From assembly GCA_004963905.1 (NCBI GenBank), contig SUGL01000032.1, forward strand, positions 1 to 64,000: a stretch of DNA of 64,000 bases. The letters run 5' to 3'. Positions within the stretch are counted from its first letter, which is position 1, and each line of letters opens with the position of its first letter. The notes under the pieces were generated by a model. The model made no database searches. It was given only the letters and a program-made list of their open reading frames with translations, and had not been told where the DNA came from. This DNA is from Mesorhizobium sp. (GTDB lineage: Bacteria; Pseudomonadota; Alphaproteobacteria; Rhizobiales; Rhizobiaceae). Both the position numbers and the translations under genes were made by a program. Positions 63,184 to 64,000 of this stretch are shown here, in pieces.

Positions 63184-64000
63184 ATGACCGACTACAGAAA
63201 ACTCATCGACGCCGAGACCTGGGCCTTCATCGAGAAGACCAATTCCTATTACCCGCCGGACACGATCGACTACACGGTTCCCGAGCAGCGGGCGATCTAC
63301 GACCGGATGTGCCGGGAGTTCTTCGCCGGCTACCCGCATGGCGTGACGGCGGAAACGACCGCCATCGCCACGCCGACCAACAGCATCCCGATCCGCATCT
63401 ATCGCAACGCGGAACTGGACAAGGCCGCGATGGTGCTCTATGCCCATGGCGGCGGCTTCATTCTCGGCGGGTTGGACAGCCATGACGACGTCTGCGCCGA
63501 ACTCTGCGCCCGCACCGGCTACGAGGTGGTCTCGGTCGGCTACCGGCTGGCGCCGGAGCATCTGCATCCGGCCGCCTTCGACGACGTGCTCAGCGCCTTC
63601 GAATGGGCGTCCGGGACCTATGATTGCCCGGTCCTGCTCTGCGGCGACAGCGCCGGCGGCAATCTCTGCGCAGCTGTCGCCCACGCGACGCGCGGGCACG
63701 TGAAGAAACCGATCGGCCAAGTGCTGATCTATCCCAGCCTCGGCGGCGACCGCTCGCGCGGCTCCTATGTGACGCATGCCGAGGCGCCGATGCTGACCGC
63801 GCGCGACACCGTATTCTATCTGAACATTCGCACCGGCGGCGTCGATCGGACCGGCGACATCACCCTGTATCCGCTTGCCGACGCCAATTTCGCCTACCTG
63901 CCGCCGACCGTGCTGATCACCGCACAATGCGACCCGCTGTCGTCCGACGGCGAGGCCTATCGCGACCACGTCGTCGCGGCCGGCGGACATGCCTATTGGT
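63184..64000 (+). CDS. Alpha/beta hydrolase, HSL-type carboxylesterase (cut by window end)
   Basis: The visible 272 residues begin MTDYRKLIDAETWAFIEKTN. They contain the oxyanion motif AHGGGFILGG near residue 88 and the nucleophile elbow LLCGDSAGGNLCAA near 154, both typical of the hormone-sensitive-lipase family. The Asp is likely in ITAQCDPLSSDGEAYRD near 252; the catalytic His lies past the window. It is separated from caiD by a palindromic element, so co-transcription is uncertain. A carnitine ester could be a substrate, but nothing in the sequence shows that. Confidence 0.85.
   Translation, partial: MTDYRKLIDAETWAFIEKTNSYYPPDTIDYTVPEQRAIYDRMCREFFAGYPHGVTAETTAIATPTNSIPIRIYRNAELDKAAMVLYAHGGGFILGGLDSHDDVCAELCARTGYEVVSVGYRLAPEHLHPAAFDDVLSAFEWASGTYDCPVLLCGDSAGGNLCAAVAHATRGHVKKPIGQVLIYPSLGGDRSRGSYVTHAEAPMLTARDTVFYLNIRTGGVDRTGDITLYPLADANFAYLPPTVLITAQCDPLSSDGEAYRDHVVAAGGHAYW

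Overview
The window reads as chromosomal DNA of a Rhizobiales bacterium, most likely Mesorhizobium. The evidence is high GC, dense alphaproteobacterial gene content, an aglREFGAK alpha-glucoside locus of the Sinorhizobium type, two small exported DUF680-type proteins (to my knowledge a family described from Rhizobium/Mesorhizobium loti), and many short palindromic intergenic elements of the kind common in this group. I see no rRNA, tRNA, CRISPR array, prophage or transposase gene. Coding density is high on both strands.

Region 1 (0-17.5 kb) is a purine and ureide salvage block. Minus-strand puuD-guaD, a UPF0303/HbpS-like gene and a glycerate kinase face a LysR-type regulator. Two flavin-dependent LLM oxidoreductases follow. 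Then uraH-xdhA-xdhB-xdhC (minus) diverge from a puuE-uraD fusion, allE, allA and a CDA-family deaminase (plus). Together they cover guanine to xanthine, urate, 5-hydroxyisourate, OHCU, allantoin, allantoate, and then ureidoglycine to glyoxylate plus urea. The glycerate kinase fits re-entry of glyoxylate carbon. Allantoate amidohydrolase is the one missing step.

Region 2 (17.5-29.8 kb) has an mqsRA toxin-antitoxin pair whose antitoxin lacks the zinc cysteines. It also holds a CocE-type hydrolase next to a Tat-exported peptide-type ABC transporter and a phosphodiesterase, an ECF sigma / anti-sigma / secreted subtilase unit, and a small AT-rich patch with a short membrane protein.

Region 3 (29.8-38.7 kb) is the agl operon with its LacI-type regulator and candidate operators, closed by a strong terminator and the two DUF680-type genes.

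Region 4 (39-55 kb) holds housekeeping and accessory genes: a molybdo-oxidoreductase with a flavin reductase, a DegP-like protease, an MBL hydrolase with a PPi-type phosphofructokinase, an L,D-transpeptidase, a LysE exporter, a large autotransporter, a TTC38-like TPR protein, xylB/xylA, an NTF2-like protein and a HAD phosphatase.

Region 5 (55-63 kb) is a carnitine / gamma-butyrobetaine catabolic operon under a GlxA/CdhR-type regulator: a BKACE enzyme, an HD-domain protein resembling diiron oxygenases, carnitine dehydrogenase with a histone-like tail, acyl-CoA dehydrogenase, an NDP-forming-type CoA ligase and a CaiD-like hydratase. The window ends inside an alpha/beta hydrolase gene.

The most striking non-gene signal is a set of bipartite palindromic elements. 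One copy lies in frame inside xdhC, and another class of repeat abuts the start of the CoA ligase gene.
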